The notes under the pieces are model-generated. The model searched no databases and was not told where the DNA came from. It was given only the letters and a program-made list of their open reading frames with translations. 64,000 bases of DNA, taken from the IMG/VR virus record IMGVR_UViG_3300045125_000119, positions 62,001 through 126,000 of that record; one strand, 5' to 3'. This stretch comes from a virus. This document shows positions 43,374 through 53,523 of this stretch, one piece after another; positions within the stretch are counted from its first letter, which is position 1; each line of letters begins with the position of its first letter. The position numbers and the translations under genes are program-made.

Positions 43374-44489
43374 ACGTCATCAAAGCCGGTGGTTGCGACA
43401 AGCACAAAGAGTTGTCCGAGTTGTACACGACTTGGGGAACCTCCAAACTGCTTCAGCACACCGACCTTTTGTACTCGATGCAGAAGGACCGGAAGTTCTT
43501 CCCAGTCCAGGTTCAAATCTGCCCCACGGAGGTTTGTGACAGCGATTGCCCGTTCTGTGCGGTCGGCTACCGTCCGTACAAGAGTTCGATGCCGTGGTCG
43601 ATGATCGAGAAGTGCATAACAGACTTCAAGTCGCTCGGAGCCAAGAGCATTGAGATAACCGGGCGGCGGCAATCCGATGCTGTATAAGTGCAAAGAAACC
43701 GGCAAGAATATCAACGACATCATCCGGTTCGCCGCCGATCTGAAACTCGACATCGGGATCATTACCAACAGTGAAAAGTTGACCCGGCTCGACCCGATTT
43801 TGTACGACAAAATCAACTGGCTCAGGGTGAGTCTCATCAAGTTGGACGAGGGGAAACGGCCAGAAGACTACGACTTCAACGGGTTCCCTTACGAGAAGTT
43901 GGGTTTCAGCTACATCATCTATGACGGTGCGAAAGGTTGTCGGACGGGACGGGACTACGAGGGAACCGACCCACAGACCATTGAGAAAATTGCGAGTTTG
44001 GTAGAATTGCATCCGGGGATCAAGTTCGTTCGGATCGCCGGGAACTCCCTCATTACCGGATACAACGATCAGAGCAGCAAAAAGTTCAAGAGCGTGATCG
44101 ACGCAGTTGACCGGCACAAAAAGTTCTTCGTAAAAGACGTGGGTCTGAACGATTTCCCGTTCGATCACGGCTGTTACGTCGGCATGATCCGGCCATTTGT
44201 GGCGGCGTCACCCAAGGGTGACGGCAAGTATTACGCCTACATCTGCAACAGCCATGTGTTGTTTTCGGAGCAAACATACGATCCCGACTTTGCTCTGTGC
44301 GAGGTTCAGGATATAGTGGATGCTTATTCTCGATTGAACAAGCACTACCAAGAACATGGTTATCCTTACGCCGTCAAGGGGAACTGTGGTCGTGGCTGGA
44401 AGGAAACTTGTAAGCTATGTTTTTACCAACCGAACAACGAACTCCTACACGCAGTAGTGACGGAAATTCCCGACAAGAATTTCCCGTAA
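43358..44489 (+). CDS. Radical SAM enzyme with C-terminal Cys cluster (frameshifted)
   Basis: QICPTEVCDSDCPFCAVGYR has the CxxxCxxC [4Fe-4S] site; KSIEITG is followed after a break near 43665 by GGNPMLYKCKETGKNIN, the GGNP strand; LDIGIITNSEKLTRLDP and VRIAGNSLITGY continue the barrel. The end has YICNS, KGNCGRGWKETCKLCFYQPN, a SPASM/Twitch-like auxiliary cluster. About 377 residues. Next to HNH and methyltransferase genes. Substrate unknown; peptide or nucleotide modification are both possible. Confidence 0.8.
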
Positions 44490-45083
44490 ATTATCCTTCC
44501 GCCTACTACCAGTCCGGCAATTACAAGGATTACCTTTCCAGAGCGGTCAAGTACGACAAGCTGGCTCTGGATTTGCACGAAAATTTCCTCCGGTTCATGC
44601 CCGGCTCGGCCCCGCTTCTCGATTTCGGGTGCGGGGTCGGATTCTTGGTCAAGTCCCTGCAAAATCTGAAATATTTCACCTACGGGTACGATCCGTCACC
44701 TTGGCCGGTCGAACACGGTAGTTCCGTTCTGGGAATAGAACACCTCACGACCGATTACAATAAGGCCATCGGGCCGTGGGAGTGGTACGAGGCCGTTACC
44801 GCCCTTGACGTGTTTGAACACATGAAGCCGGACGACGTGAGGCACTTTTTGCGAAACGTCAAGACCCGGTATCTGATCGTTCGGATTCCCGTGTGTTTGC
44901 GGGACGGTGAAGATTTCTTTTGCAAGTTTCCCGAAACGACCCCACGCACATTACCTGCATGACGAAAATTGCGTGGGAAACGTTGTTCGCCGAGTGTCGG
45001 TTCTATTCCGTGTCTCAGTTGCACCTCCCGACGATTTACGACACTCCGGGGTGCTGTGTGCCATTTACCACCAAGACAAATGA
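44417..45083 (+). CDS. Class I SAM methyltransferase (frameshifted end)
   Basis: YPSAYYQSGNYKDYLSRAVK, APLLDFGCGVGFLVKSLQNL is motif I, YGYDPSPWPVEHGSS motif II, YEAVTALDVFEHMKPDDVRH motif IV, and after a break near 44945 THITCMTKIAWETLFAECRF. The start overlaps the radical SAM gene by about 70 nt and is uncertain. Probably modifies a sugar or small molecule. Confidence 0.78.
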
Positions 45084-45810
45084 AAAAGATCATCAGTTAC
45101 GTCCTGTGGGGCGACGACCCAATTTACAACGTCGGCATCTGTGAGAACGTCAAGAACGCCGCCCGCTTCTACCCGGACTGGAAAGTGCGGGTGTATTGCG
45201 AACAGGCGTGCCCGGCCCATTCGATCTGGCGTTCATGGACGACATTTGTGAGGTCGTACCGTTTGCCCCGACGAAGATCGGCTCGACTTACTGTTGGTCA
45301 AACCTTTTGCAGAGGTATCGGCCGTTGTACGAAGACAACGAAGCCGTAATTTTCGTGACGCAGACTCTCGTTTGAGCGACAAAGAAGCCAAGGCGGTGGG
45401 CGAGTGGTTGGATTCCGGCAAATCTCTGCACGTCATGCACGACGATGTGACGCACTGGCGGTTCCCTATATGTAGCGGCATGTGGGCGTTCGGGGCCGGA
45501 AATGGCTGCCGGGTCTGTACGAGATGTTCGAGCGGTGGATGGATTTCCGTGGTCACAAAGACGCCGTCCGAAAGGAACTGGCGGTTGACGAACATTTTTG
45601 GCGGAAGTAGTGTGGCCGATGTTCCGGTGTGGGAACTACATCGGTCACGGCATCAGGACCGAAGGCGAACCGTGGGGAAAGAACGATAAACCTTACCCGC
45701 CCCACGAACCTTTGGAATACGGACGATATATTGGTGAGAAAATCTGGGTATCTGAGCCGCCCAAACTGCCGAAGTTTTTCTACTACAGGTCAGCGAATAA
45801 CGGGCAGTGA
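45080..45810 (+). CDS. Glycosyltransferase-like protein (frameshifted)
   Basis: MKKIISYVLWGDDPIYNVGI and ENVKNAARFYPDWKVRVYCE open a GT-A-like fold; AFMDDICEVVPFAPTKIGST and the block RDADSRLSDKEAKAVGEWLD, LHVMHDDVTHWRFPICSGMW follow, the latter a conserved D-x-D-S-R signature of an uncharacterised transferase family. C-terminal VWPMFRCGNYIGHGI. Breaks near 45230, 45345, 45500 and 45600. Confidence 0.65.
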
Positions 45811-46809
45811 GTAGGCGAACGGTTTGCTTTTGTTTTTAACTAGCAAGTCGAAGGCGTTCATTATTTCGTTGGCTTTTGTTTCTGCCACGCACGGCTTCGG
45901 ATGGTGCAGCGGGACTTTCGGACACATTTGCCAGTTGTTGCACGGCCCGCACCAGTCGGGGTCACAGTCTTTGTGTTTCTGTACCAGCATGAAGTCGTAG
46001 TGTTTTCCGTACACTTTGCCGTTAGTCCAACTGAATATGCCGATCAGCGGTTTTTTCATTCCGCCCGCCAAGTGAAAAGCCGCTGTGTCGATAGAAATGA
46101 CGTAATCGACGGCGGCGATTACCGATTTCCACGTCATCAGATCGGCAGTCACGATAGATTGGCAATTGAGCAATTGAAACAGAGGCGGCGGATCGGTGTG
46201 CATAACGACTACATTGAATCCCCTGTTTTGAAGGCCGATAACCACATCAACAACTGTATTGTCAAACAGATTTTTTCAGTTCCGTTGTTCGTAAACGGAA
46301 CGAATAACACCGACGGTTTGTCGCCGATTAGCTTTCTGGCTTCTAACAAATAAGGTGTCGGCACTTTCAGGTGCATATCGTGTTTCTGAAGTTCTACGCC
46401 GCAACTTCCGGCCCAGATGTCGCTTCTGTTGACGCTACAGTTTATTCCCGTCGAAGCCTCGTATACTCGACACCGGGTTGTGGTGTCATAAACTATGCCA
46501 TAGTCTTCATTTTTGGAATAGAGGTAGTCGTAGCAATCGTGCAGGAATGGGTGATCCTTGACGATTTGAAGGTATTCCTGCGGGCAACAAAAAGTGAGTT
46601 CGATTTCCGGCATTATCCGATGGAAGTCCTCGAAGATCATCCTGTGCATGATGATGTCGCCGAGGCCACCCACACGCCGCCGAGACCAACACTTTGTTGC
46701 GACGTTCCCAGAATTGCCGTAAAGATACAGGTTTTTTCCCACGCTTTTTTACCAGACACTTGAATAACGTGTTCTTGCCAGCTTTGTTTTTCTTTTCGCA
46801 TTGATACAT
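45790..46809 (-). CDS. GT9-family (heptosyltransferase-like) glycosyltransferase (frameshifted)
   Basis: RRVGGLGDIIMHRMIFEDFH is the N-terminal G-x-G-D loop; PEIELTFCCPQEYLQIVKDH and SVLFVPFTNNGTEKI follow; after breaks near 46245 and 46700 the C-terminal half has GFNVVVMHTDPPP, VISIDTAAFHLAGGMKKPLI and GIFSWTNGKVYG, the nucleotide-sugar site. The end binds Cys/His-rich WCGPCNNWQMC. Start at 46809 is tentative; frames stay open to 46956. It runs against its neighbours. Confidence 0.78.
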
Positions 46810-46980
46810 ATAGTGTCCTTGAGCGATCCAAGCTGTCTTCAGCCACGGGGAGTTCGACGTTCGGTCTGTCTGTGAGGATGACCGATCTTCGCCCGGTGGA
46901 GGGAACGAGCCATCACAGGGCTGGGATGGTTTTAGCCACCGGCCAGCATCGCCCACCTTGGTAAAAACCAGTCAAGGGCA

Positions 46981-47014
46981 AGGAAGGCCAGACTCGTTGT
47001 CTGGCCTTCCTTTT
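46981..47014 (+). terminator. Intrinsic terminator
   Basis: AGGAAGGCCAGAC, loop TCGTT, GTCTGGCCTTCCT, then TTT. A strong plus-strand terminator just before the LAGLIDADG gene. Confidence 0.85.
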
Positions 47015-47056
47015 CCAGATTGACCACAAAAAGACCGGCCATACTACTGTAGTTGT

Positions 47057-47859
47057 ATGACCAAAGAATTTCCCGTTTTAACCACTTGGCAATCAGATTT
47101 GATTGCTGGATCGTTGCTCGGCGACGGCTGCCTTCACAGTGGGCCGAGTGGCAATGCCCGATTTTTGAAAAATCAAGCAATTGTCAAAAGGGAATATTTG
47201 CAGTGGATGTACGAGCAATTGCTTCCGTACAGTAGCAATATTTTCGACAAAGAAACTTCTGGAATTAGTTTTGTCAGCGGAAAAATCGTAAGTGATGTGA
47301 CTAAGCCTAAGTTGCAGTCTTGTTGGATGTACACTTCTCGTCATCCATATTTCACTGCTTTGAAAAGTATCTGGTACAAAAATGGGGTGAAAGTCATTCC
47401 TTCTGGATTTGTTTTGACGCCGCCGATTATAGCCATTTGGTTTTTCGATGATGGTCACATTGATGTGAGCCGTCATCGAGCCGGATTTTGCACCAACGGT
47501 TTCACCTTAGATGAATGTCGGTATTTGTCAGATCAATTAAGGTTATTTGATATTGAAGCTAAAGTTAGTGTTGAAAAAACAGCAACGGTAATCATCAGCC
47601 TAGATTGAGAGTTTACAAAAACCGGTCTTTTTTGGCTTTAACTGAGATGGTTAAGCCGTATGCAATTTGGGATTGCTTGGCGTATAAAGTTGATTTGAAA
47701 AATTACGTCGCCCCAAATGATAAACCCGGTCCAAAACCGACTGTTACAGATGAGATTAAGGAGCAAATCAGGAAATTATCACCTTATTTATCACAGAGAA
47801 AAATTGCAGCGAAGGTAGGAATCAGTCAGGCTTCAGTTTGGAAGGTGCTAAATGGGTGA
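47057..47859 (+). CDS. LAGLIDADG homing endonuclease with C-terminal HTH (frameshifted)
   Basis: SDLIAGSLLGDGCLH is the first LAGLIDADG helix and IIAIWFFDDGHID the second, each with its metal Asp. The break near 47590 joins LRVYKNRSFLALTEMVKPYA and, after a KPGPKP linker, LSQRKIAAKVGISQASVWKV, a helix-turn-helix. About 267 residues. Free-standing nuclease gene upstream of the capsid region; stop overlaps the next start. Confidence 0.9.
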
Positions 47860-48481
47860 ATTTGACTTAGTTGAACTTAAAAAATATGTAGATGACTGTC
47901 TTGATAAGTCGATACTTAGCAGCAGAATTTTGCTTGATCGAATGCGTGTGTTGGATGAGTCTTCTCGCAAGACTGCCGCTTATGCTGATCCGAAGTATGT
48001 TATGTTCTACTACCATTTGGGCAAATTCCTGAAAGCGGAATCAATGGTAGAAGTGGGGTTCAATCTCGGCCTGCTTAGTGCTTGCTTCCTGAAATCCTGT
48101 AAAACGTTAAAGAAGTATGTCGGGTTCCAAGAACGCCGACAAGAATACTATTCTCCCCGACTCGGAACGCTTAACGTCAAAGCCAACTACAAAGGCGAGT
48201 TCCATATCCACGTCGGCAACTTCACGGATACCGAATTCACGGAAAAAATATCACCAAATTCATTAGATTTGGTCATACTTAATGACGAGGTTGGTTTCGA
48301 CAAGCATTTGACCTATCTGGATTTTTTCTGGGATCATTTATCCGCCAACGGCATTATTGTGGCGGAATACATTGTCCGGCACACACCGGCCAGAGATGCG
48401 TTCAGAGCTTTTTGTGAAAGCAAGAGTCGAGAGCCGACGGTGTTTGAAACCCGTTACGGGACCGGCCTCGTTCAAAAGTAA
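47852..48481 (+). CDS. Methyltransferase-like Rossmann protein (209 aa, intact)
   Basis: KAESMVEVGFNLGLLSACFL resembles SAM motif I, followed by YVGFQERRQEYYSPRLGTLN, and SLDLVILNDEVGFDKHLTYL then GIIVAEYIVRH, the later strands of class I methyltransferases. A charged helical N-terminus (KYVDDCLDKSILSSRILLDR) precedes it. Substrate unknown. Confidence 0.62.
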   Translation: MGEFDLVELKKYVDDCLDKSILSSRILLDRMRVLDESSRKTAAYADPKYVMFYYHLGKFLKAESMVEVGFNLGLLSACFLKSCKTLKKYVGFQERRQEYYSPRLGTLNVKANYKGEFHIHVGNFTDTEFTEKISPNSLDLVILNDEVGFDKHLTYLDFFWDHLSANGIIVAEYIVRHTPARDAFRAFCESKSREPTVFETRYGTGLVQK

Positions 48482-48492
48482 AGGATGAGAGG

Positions 48493-49547
48493 ATGAAAAA
48501 GACGAACTAAAGGAGTACCTGCTGCGTGATGCGGCGAGTCTCCGATCATTGAGTTTCAGCGAGAATTACATTAAAGAATCTCTCGCCAACACCGAAAAGT
48601 GGGCCAAGACCGGTCTTTTGGGCGGAATATCCGACCCGTATATCGGTCGCCAGCTATCTCGCCTGATGCAGAATCAGTTGGAGTTTAACGAAGACGGATG
48701 GCAAGAGCCGAAGGTTTCGGAAGGAATGCCGGAACCCGATTACAGCACCGCCCAGATGAGGCGGATAAGTATCCCCGTGGTACGGCGTGTTTTTGGCAGT
48801 TTCTTGCCCCATGCTTTTGGTATCGGTTCAGGTGATTTCGAGGCCAGAGGATCGGTTCTACTACACTGGTTTGGACGAGCGTCAAAACAGTTTGGTAATT
48901 ACTGCCAAGACGAGATGGGTTGGGACGGACTGGTTGAATATGAACCGGCTGGACGAAGAAGGACAATTTAGTCTGGACCGGGAAGCCGAAGAGGTTGCCC
49001 GGTTCTGTGAGACTTATTCTTACGATTGCGAGTCCGAAGTCATTCGTGATTTGACCAACAATGCCGGGAGTTCGGCCAAAGCCGAGTACAAAGACCCGGA
49101 GGATTTGGCGAATCTGATCGAAGGCATGGAGCTGCATATATCGGTGCCAAAATCAAAGGTCGTGAGGCGAACTGGATCGTGGTTTCTCCAAAAGTGGCAG
49201 AACTGCTTCGCCCATCTCTCAGCGAATGGGCCGACGGTCCATACCGTGGGATGTTGAGGGAAAAATGGAAAGTATTTGAGTCCCGATATCCCGCCGAAGG
49301 TTCGATTTTGATGGGCCACAAGGACAATAGGCAGCACTATCTCGCAGGATATTTTTACTGTCCATATGTACCGTTTTCGGTTCAGCTTGATTGGGACGAC
49401 AAGAAACAGCAGTGGCACAACATTTTGTGGTTACGTTACGGGAAGAAGCTGATTGATTCAAATTTCTACGGGGTCATCGACATATCTAACTTGCCGAAGA
49501 CTCAGACCGAGGAACCGGCACCCGAAGCGGCGGAAGAGGTGCAATAA
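48493..49547 (+). CDS. Major capsid protein, T4 gp23-like (frameshifted)
   Basis: SENYIKESLANTEKWAKTGL, QMRRISIPVVRRVFGSFLPH and, after a break near 48820, VQVISRPEDRFYYT give the conserved start of the gp23 fold (R..FP..RR.F ... VSVQ....P...FY). After a break near 49135 the C-terminal half has NWIVVSPKVAELLRPSLSE, YPAEGSILMGHK and LAGYFYCPYVPFSVQLD, all typical of T4-type capsid proteins. About 350 residues, shorter than gp23. Forms the icosahedral shell. Confidence 0.78.
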
Positions 49548-50296
49548 TGGGATACGAAATTACATACAGTTATCACGAAAAAGCAGACGAGGGCTACAAC
49601 AAAGAAGAAACTAAGAGCAAGAAGAAGAAGGTGGGCGATCCTTTCGAGGACGTGCCGCTCGAAAAACTTGCGTCGGAAATCATTAAATTGATGGCCCGGC
49701 GGGACATTTTCGTGGTCGGTTTTGAGATATTTGAACTCGCCAAGAAGGAAGTCACTTTCCGTGAAACCAGCTGGCGGAATCGTCCTCAAGAACCGCAAGT
49801 TTCTTTTCGATGACGACGATCCCGTAACGGTCAGTGAAGCGATTCAGCCGACTCTTCCACGAAATTCCGCAGCACGCCCAACAGATTCCGCAGCACATGA
49901 CTGTATCGGCAGAAGCGCCTCCGGTTCAGCCGGGTCTTCAGCCTCACAATCGTGGTCAACTTCGAGTGGTGAAATACATGATTTTCGCCCCGAATTGCAG
50001 ATGATGCCGGAAGTAAAACAAAAGGGTTTGCGGTTTACGCCCGACAAGAAGTACCCTCGTCTTCCAGATTCAGCCGCACCCGACTGGTATCGGCGAGGTT
50101 TTCAAAATGGTGGACGATACCGGTCGAGAACAACTGGTATCGGACAAGTATTTTGTTCCCGGCGATCCTGTATTGTTTGCAGATAGGGAACTTGGTTTCT
50201 CAGAAAGTCCTTCTCAGAGGGACGGCGGTAAGCCATATTGGGGTAATGCCGCCCAAGAACCCGATATGCCCAACTTGCGGTCTGGACGACGATAAT
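49547..50296 (+). CDS. Hypothetical protein next to the capsid gene (frameshifted)
   Basis: MGYEITYSYHEKADEGYNKE, DPFEDVPLEKLASEIIKLMA, KKEVTFRET, then VVKYMIFAPELQMMPEVKQK and KMVDDTGREQLVSDKYFVP, ending with a CPTCGLDDD zinc-like pair. ATG directly overlaps the capsid stop. Possibly a head-related or regulatory protein; unknown. Confidence 0.5.
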
Positions 50297-50988
50297 GGAA
50301 CTGCCAGATCGTATCGTTGTGGAAAATATTCCCTCGGTGATTGATGGGCCATTTTTCTCGCCAATCTATCCCGGCGAACCCATTTCTGTTACAATTGATT
50401 TAACATTGCCCGTCGATATTGGCGGGCAGTGCGTTGTGATAATTCCCGAAAGGCGTAAGTCAGATGAACAACGAAAGAAAATTCAAAAAGAAAAAGGAAC
50501 GGGAAAGAAGGTCAAGGAGAAGATGGCCGTTCGACGTGCAGCCCTGCACGAACACCGTAAAGAGCAACGGGCCGAAGAACTGCGTCTTCAGGCCGAATTT
50601 GAACTCAAAAACGGCAAACCCGAACCTATTCTGAATGACCCGGAAGCTATTCTGCGTCGTGAGGAAAAAGAAAAAGGCCAATGTCGAAGACCGCCTCAAG
50701 AGGAACCTTGCTATATTGGAGGCTCTCGAAGCGGAATACGATCAGGAGCAAACTCTGCGACAGAAAGTTAACGAGAAGCTCGAAGAAGAGGGGCACACCA
50801 CAATAAAGGCCAAACTCGACGCCATGCACAAGAAGGCCAAAGAAATACAGCAAATCATGAGCGGTGTATCTAAGGTCGGGCAAGGATCGACTCCGGCCGA
50901 ACTCACCCCAGAAGAAATGAGCTTGGCGTCCAAAGTCGAAGAGGAAATTGTGGTGGCCGAAAATATTTCCCAGGAATCTGAAAAATAA
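50295..50988 (+). CDS. Long coiled-coil protein (about 231 aa, frameshifted)
   Basis: N-terminal beta domain (VTIDLTLPVDIGGQCVVIIP), then Lys/Glu/Gln-rich helices (KVKEKMAVRRAALHEHRKEQ), after a break near 50670 KRNLAILEALEAEYDQEQTL and KLDAMHKKAKEIQQIMSGVS, acidic end. Could be a scaffolding or DNA-packaging related protein by position; unproven. Confidence 0.5.
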
Positions 50989-51096
50989 ACTAAAGTCCTC
51001 TGGCACTTTCAGCGATATAGGGTACAACAGAGGCGTCGGACTGACCGACACCGCAGACAACCTTCAGCAACCTTCAGTAACTACGGAGAACAACTA

Positions 51097-52080
51097 ATGG
51101 CACTGGAATTTGAACCCCTCGATATGGCGGAAGTCGCAACCGAATCTGAACGGGTAAATACCGAGCAGGGAGCGGGCGACGGCTTCCTCGACAAGTTTGT
51201 AAAGCTGCCGGAACGTAACGGCTACGTCATGATGCGTATTCTGCCCCGGAAGAAGGGCCAGAAGCTTTACTGCGCCACCCGCACCCACCGTCTCACCAAT
51301 CCGACGACTGGTCAAAGCAAGAGCCTCCACTGCCCGAAGGAACTGGTCATGACTGACCGGGGTCCGAGGTGGCAGGGTGAGTGCATCATCTGCAAATACT
51401 ACAGCGACCTGTGGCAGAAGTCGGAAAAGCTTAACGGTAAGGCTCAAGAAGACCTTCAACAGAAGGCTCGTGAAATCAAGCCGGTTGAGCGGTATTACTA
51501 CAACGTGATTGTCCGTCAGGAGAAGGACAAGAACGGGGCGGTTCACACGAACGTCGGCCCGAAGATTTACTCCTGCGGCAAGACCGTACACGCCAAGATC
51601 ATGCGTGCCATTGTCGGCGATCAGTCGATGGGCGAAAAGCCTCTCGGCGACATCACCAATCCGACCAACGGCCGTGACTTCCGCTTGGTGAAAGCCGTTG
51701 TCAAGTCTGGCGGCAACGAGTACCCGAACTACGACAACTCGAAGTTCGAGGAACCGTCCCCGTTGGGCGAGATGGACGAAATGGAAGGTTGGATCGAGAA
51801 CCTCAACGACCTTTCGGCTCTGCGAGTCCTCAAGGACGAAGAAGTCCTGAAGCACGAGTTGAAGGTTCACCTTGGACTCGTGAAAGAAGAGGGTGCCAAG
51901 GACGATCTGGCCGAGTTCCGTTCCGCTCCGTCGGCCGCATCGAGTGCATCGCCGTCTGACGCCGAAGAAACTGTGCGTGAAGAACTCACTTCTAAGCCTG
52001 CGGCCAAGGCCGAGGCCAAGAAGCAAGAAGAAGACGTTCTGGCCGACGACGATTTCATGAAAGAATTGGGCGAAATGTAA
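51097..52080 (+). CDS. Single-stranded DNA-binding protein, T4 gp32-like
   Basis: Intact 327 residues. N-terminal helix with acidic then basic residues, DKFVKLPERNGYVMMRILPR, zinc site residues around TRTHRLTNPTTGQ, LHCPKEL and ECIICKYYSDLWQ, YYYNVIVRQEKDKNGAVHTN as OB-fold strands, and a long acidic tail ending DDDFMKELGEM. gp32 coats ssDNA and recruits UvsX, helicase and polymerase through the tail. Sits just upstream of the UvsX-like gene, separated by hairpins. Confidence 0.88.
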   Translation: MALEFEPLDMAEVATESERVNTEQGAGDGFLDKFVKLPERNGYVMMRILPRKKGQKLYCATRTHRLTNPTTGQSKSLHCPKELVMTDRGPRWQGECIICKYYSDLWQKSEKLNGKAQEDLQQKAREIKPVERYYYNVIVRQEKDKNGAVHTNVGPKIYSCGKTVHAKIMRAIVGDQSMGEKPLGDITNPTNGRDFRLVKAVVKSGGNEYPNYDNSKFEEPSPLGEMDEMEGWIENLNDLSALRVLKDEEVLKHELKVHLGLVKEEGAKDDLAEFRSAPSAASSASPSDAEETVREELTSKPAAKAEAKKQEEDVLADDDFMKELGEM

Positions 52081-52083
52081 TCA

Positions 52084-52130
52084 CAACGGGAGAGCTACTT
52101 GGCTCCTACATCTAGGTGGCTCTCCCGTTG
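52084..52130. other. Hairpin after the ssDNA-binding protein gene
   Basis: CAACGGGAGAGC and GCTCTCCCGTTG pair around a 23-nt loop rich in CT. It precedes a second, stronger hairpin, so transcripts leaving the ssDNA-binding protein gene meet two stems in a row. Confidence 0.55.
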
Positions 52131-52162
52131 GGCCGTGTAGTTAAATCTACACGGCCTTTTTT
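52131..52162 (+). terminator. Intrinsic terminator
   Basis: GGCCGTGTAG, loop TTAAAT, CTACACGGCC followed by TTTTTT. Separates the ssDNA-binding protein and UvsX-like genes. Confidence 0.9.
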
Positions 52163-52192
52163 ATGTGCATATACAACCACAAGGAGATAGAG

Positions 52193-53440
52193 ATGGCTAA
52201 GAAGAAGGCAGCCTCGACCGAAATTGATGATGAGTATTTCAAAGAATTGGCAGAAGCGACCGGCGGTTCGGTTATAGACGACATCGACAGCGTGAGCTAT
52301 TTCGTTGACACGGGCAACTTGGCGGTCAACTATATTTGCAGCGGTTTGTTCATTAAAGGTGGTGTCCCCGGCGGCAAAGTCACCGAGATTTTTGGTCCGT
52401 CTTCTTCGAGCAAATCGCTTTTCGGCAACAACATTCTGTTCGGCTGTCAGAAGATCAAAGGCATCGCCATATTGATCGACGCCGAAAACTCGGCCAACAA
52501 AGAGTTCATCAAGAAGGCGTCTCACGCCGACCTCAAGAAGATGCTCCGTTACCAGCCGCCGACACTGGAAAAGGTGTTCGCAAAGGTGTACGAAGTGGTT
52601 CGGGCCATTCGTGCGAAGAAAGGCCCGAACGTTCCCATTGTAATCGTTTACGACTCGATCACCGTCTCGCCATGTGAGCGGGAACTGCGGGAAGTACAAC
52701 TCCCAGAAAACTACACCCAAGCCGACTTCAAGCGAATCGTCGGTGCAAAAAGTCAGCCCGGCGAACGGGCCAAGGTGTGCAGTACCGAGTTCCGCAAGCT
52801 CGGATCGTTCATGGAAGAGAACAACGTCACGTTCATCGTCTTGAACCAGACCCGATCCAAGATCGGCGTGATGTACGGCAACCCGGAAACGACCGGCGGC
52901 GGCGGCACCTCTCTGGAGTTTTACGCTTCGTGTCGGTTGCGGCCTCAGACGTATGCGAAGATCGAAGAGAAGTTGACTTCCAAGAAAAAGATCATTCGTG
53001 GAATCAACGTCAAAATGGTGAACAAGAAGAACAAGACTCACCGGCCTTATGTCGAGTCGGACGGAATCCAACTCACCTTCGACAAAGGCATCAATCCTCT
53101 CGGCGGCTTGCTGTCGTGTTTGCTGGACTCAGGCCGCATTGAGAAGGCTGGTACGGGCTATTTCTTGGTGAAAGAGCCGTGGGCCGGTGGGTCTGAAGTC
53201 AAATTCCGTGGCAGTCTCGATAGCGGTAACAGCGTGCCGATGGACGTGCTGTTGAAGTGCCCCCGGCTGATCGACGCCGAAACGGAAGATGAGGTCAAAG
53301 CTTACCTCGAACCGTTCCGGGATGCGATGAACTACAAGATCGAGGGCGACATCGAGCAAACCGAAGTCGGCGACGGCGACAACGAAGACATTGATTCCGG
53401 TATTGACGAGGCGATTGACGCCGAACTGTCTGGCGAGTGA
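52193..53440 (+). CDS. uvsX: UvsX/RecA-family recombinase
   Basis: Intact 415 residues with a good ribosome site (AAGGAGATAGAG). Walker A is TEIFGPSSSSKSLFG, in which Ser replaces the Gly before Lys, as in T4 UvsX; Walker B is IVIVYDSITV with GIAILIDAENS before it; IVLNQTRSKIG is the strand after L2; GGGTSLEFYAS is a loop motif. The acidic tail ends DEAIDAELSGE. Drives strand invasion and recombination-dependent replication with the ssDNA-binding protein. Confidence 0.9.
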   Translation: MAKKKAASTEIDDEYFKELAEATGGSVIDDIDSVSYFVDTGNLAVNYICSGLFIKGGVPGGKVTEIFGPSSSSKSLFGNNILFGCQKIKGIAILIDAENSANKEFIKKASHADLKKMLRYQPPTLEKVFAKVYEVVRAIRAKKGPNVPIVIVYDSITVSPCERELREVQLPENYTQADFKRIVGAKSQPGERAKVCSTEFRKLGSFMEENNVTFIVLNQTRSKIGVMYGNPETTGGGGTSLEFYASCRLRPQTYAKIEEKLTSKKKIIRGINVKMVNKKNKTHRPYVESDGIQLTFDKGINPLGGLLSCLLDSGRIEKAGTGYFLVKEPWAGGSEVKFRGSLDSGNSVPMDVLLKCPRLIDAETEDEVKAYLEPFRDAMNYKIEGDIEQTEVGDGDNEDIDSGIDEAIDAELSGE

Positions 53441-53449
53441 CGTGATCGG

Positions 53450-53523
53450 TGTCGTGATTCGAGATTTTCGTCCGAACGGACCCTCGAATCACGACATTTT
53501 GTCGTGATTCATGTCGTGATTCG
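53450..53523. repeat. Terminator hairpin and direct TGTCGTGATTC repeats
   Basis: TGTCGTGATTCGAG and CTCGAATCACGACA form a 14-bp stem ending in TTTT, between convergent genes. The unit TGTCGTGATTC also recurs at 53500 and 53512, giving three direct copies and one inverted copy in about 75 nt. Confidence 0.7.

Noticed and set aside
48493-49547. Programmed frameshifting in the capsid gene
   Set aside because: The breaks are not at slippery sequences with downstream structures, and most neighbouring genes have the same kind of break.
51094-53071. Long minus-strand open frames of 310 and 319 codons
   Set aside because: They lie exactly opposite the intact ssDNA-binding protein and UvsX-like genes and have shadow-type composition (His/Arg/Val-rich).
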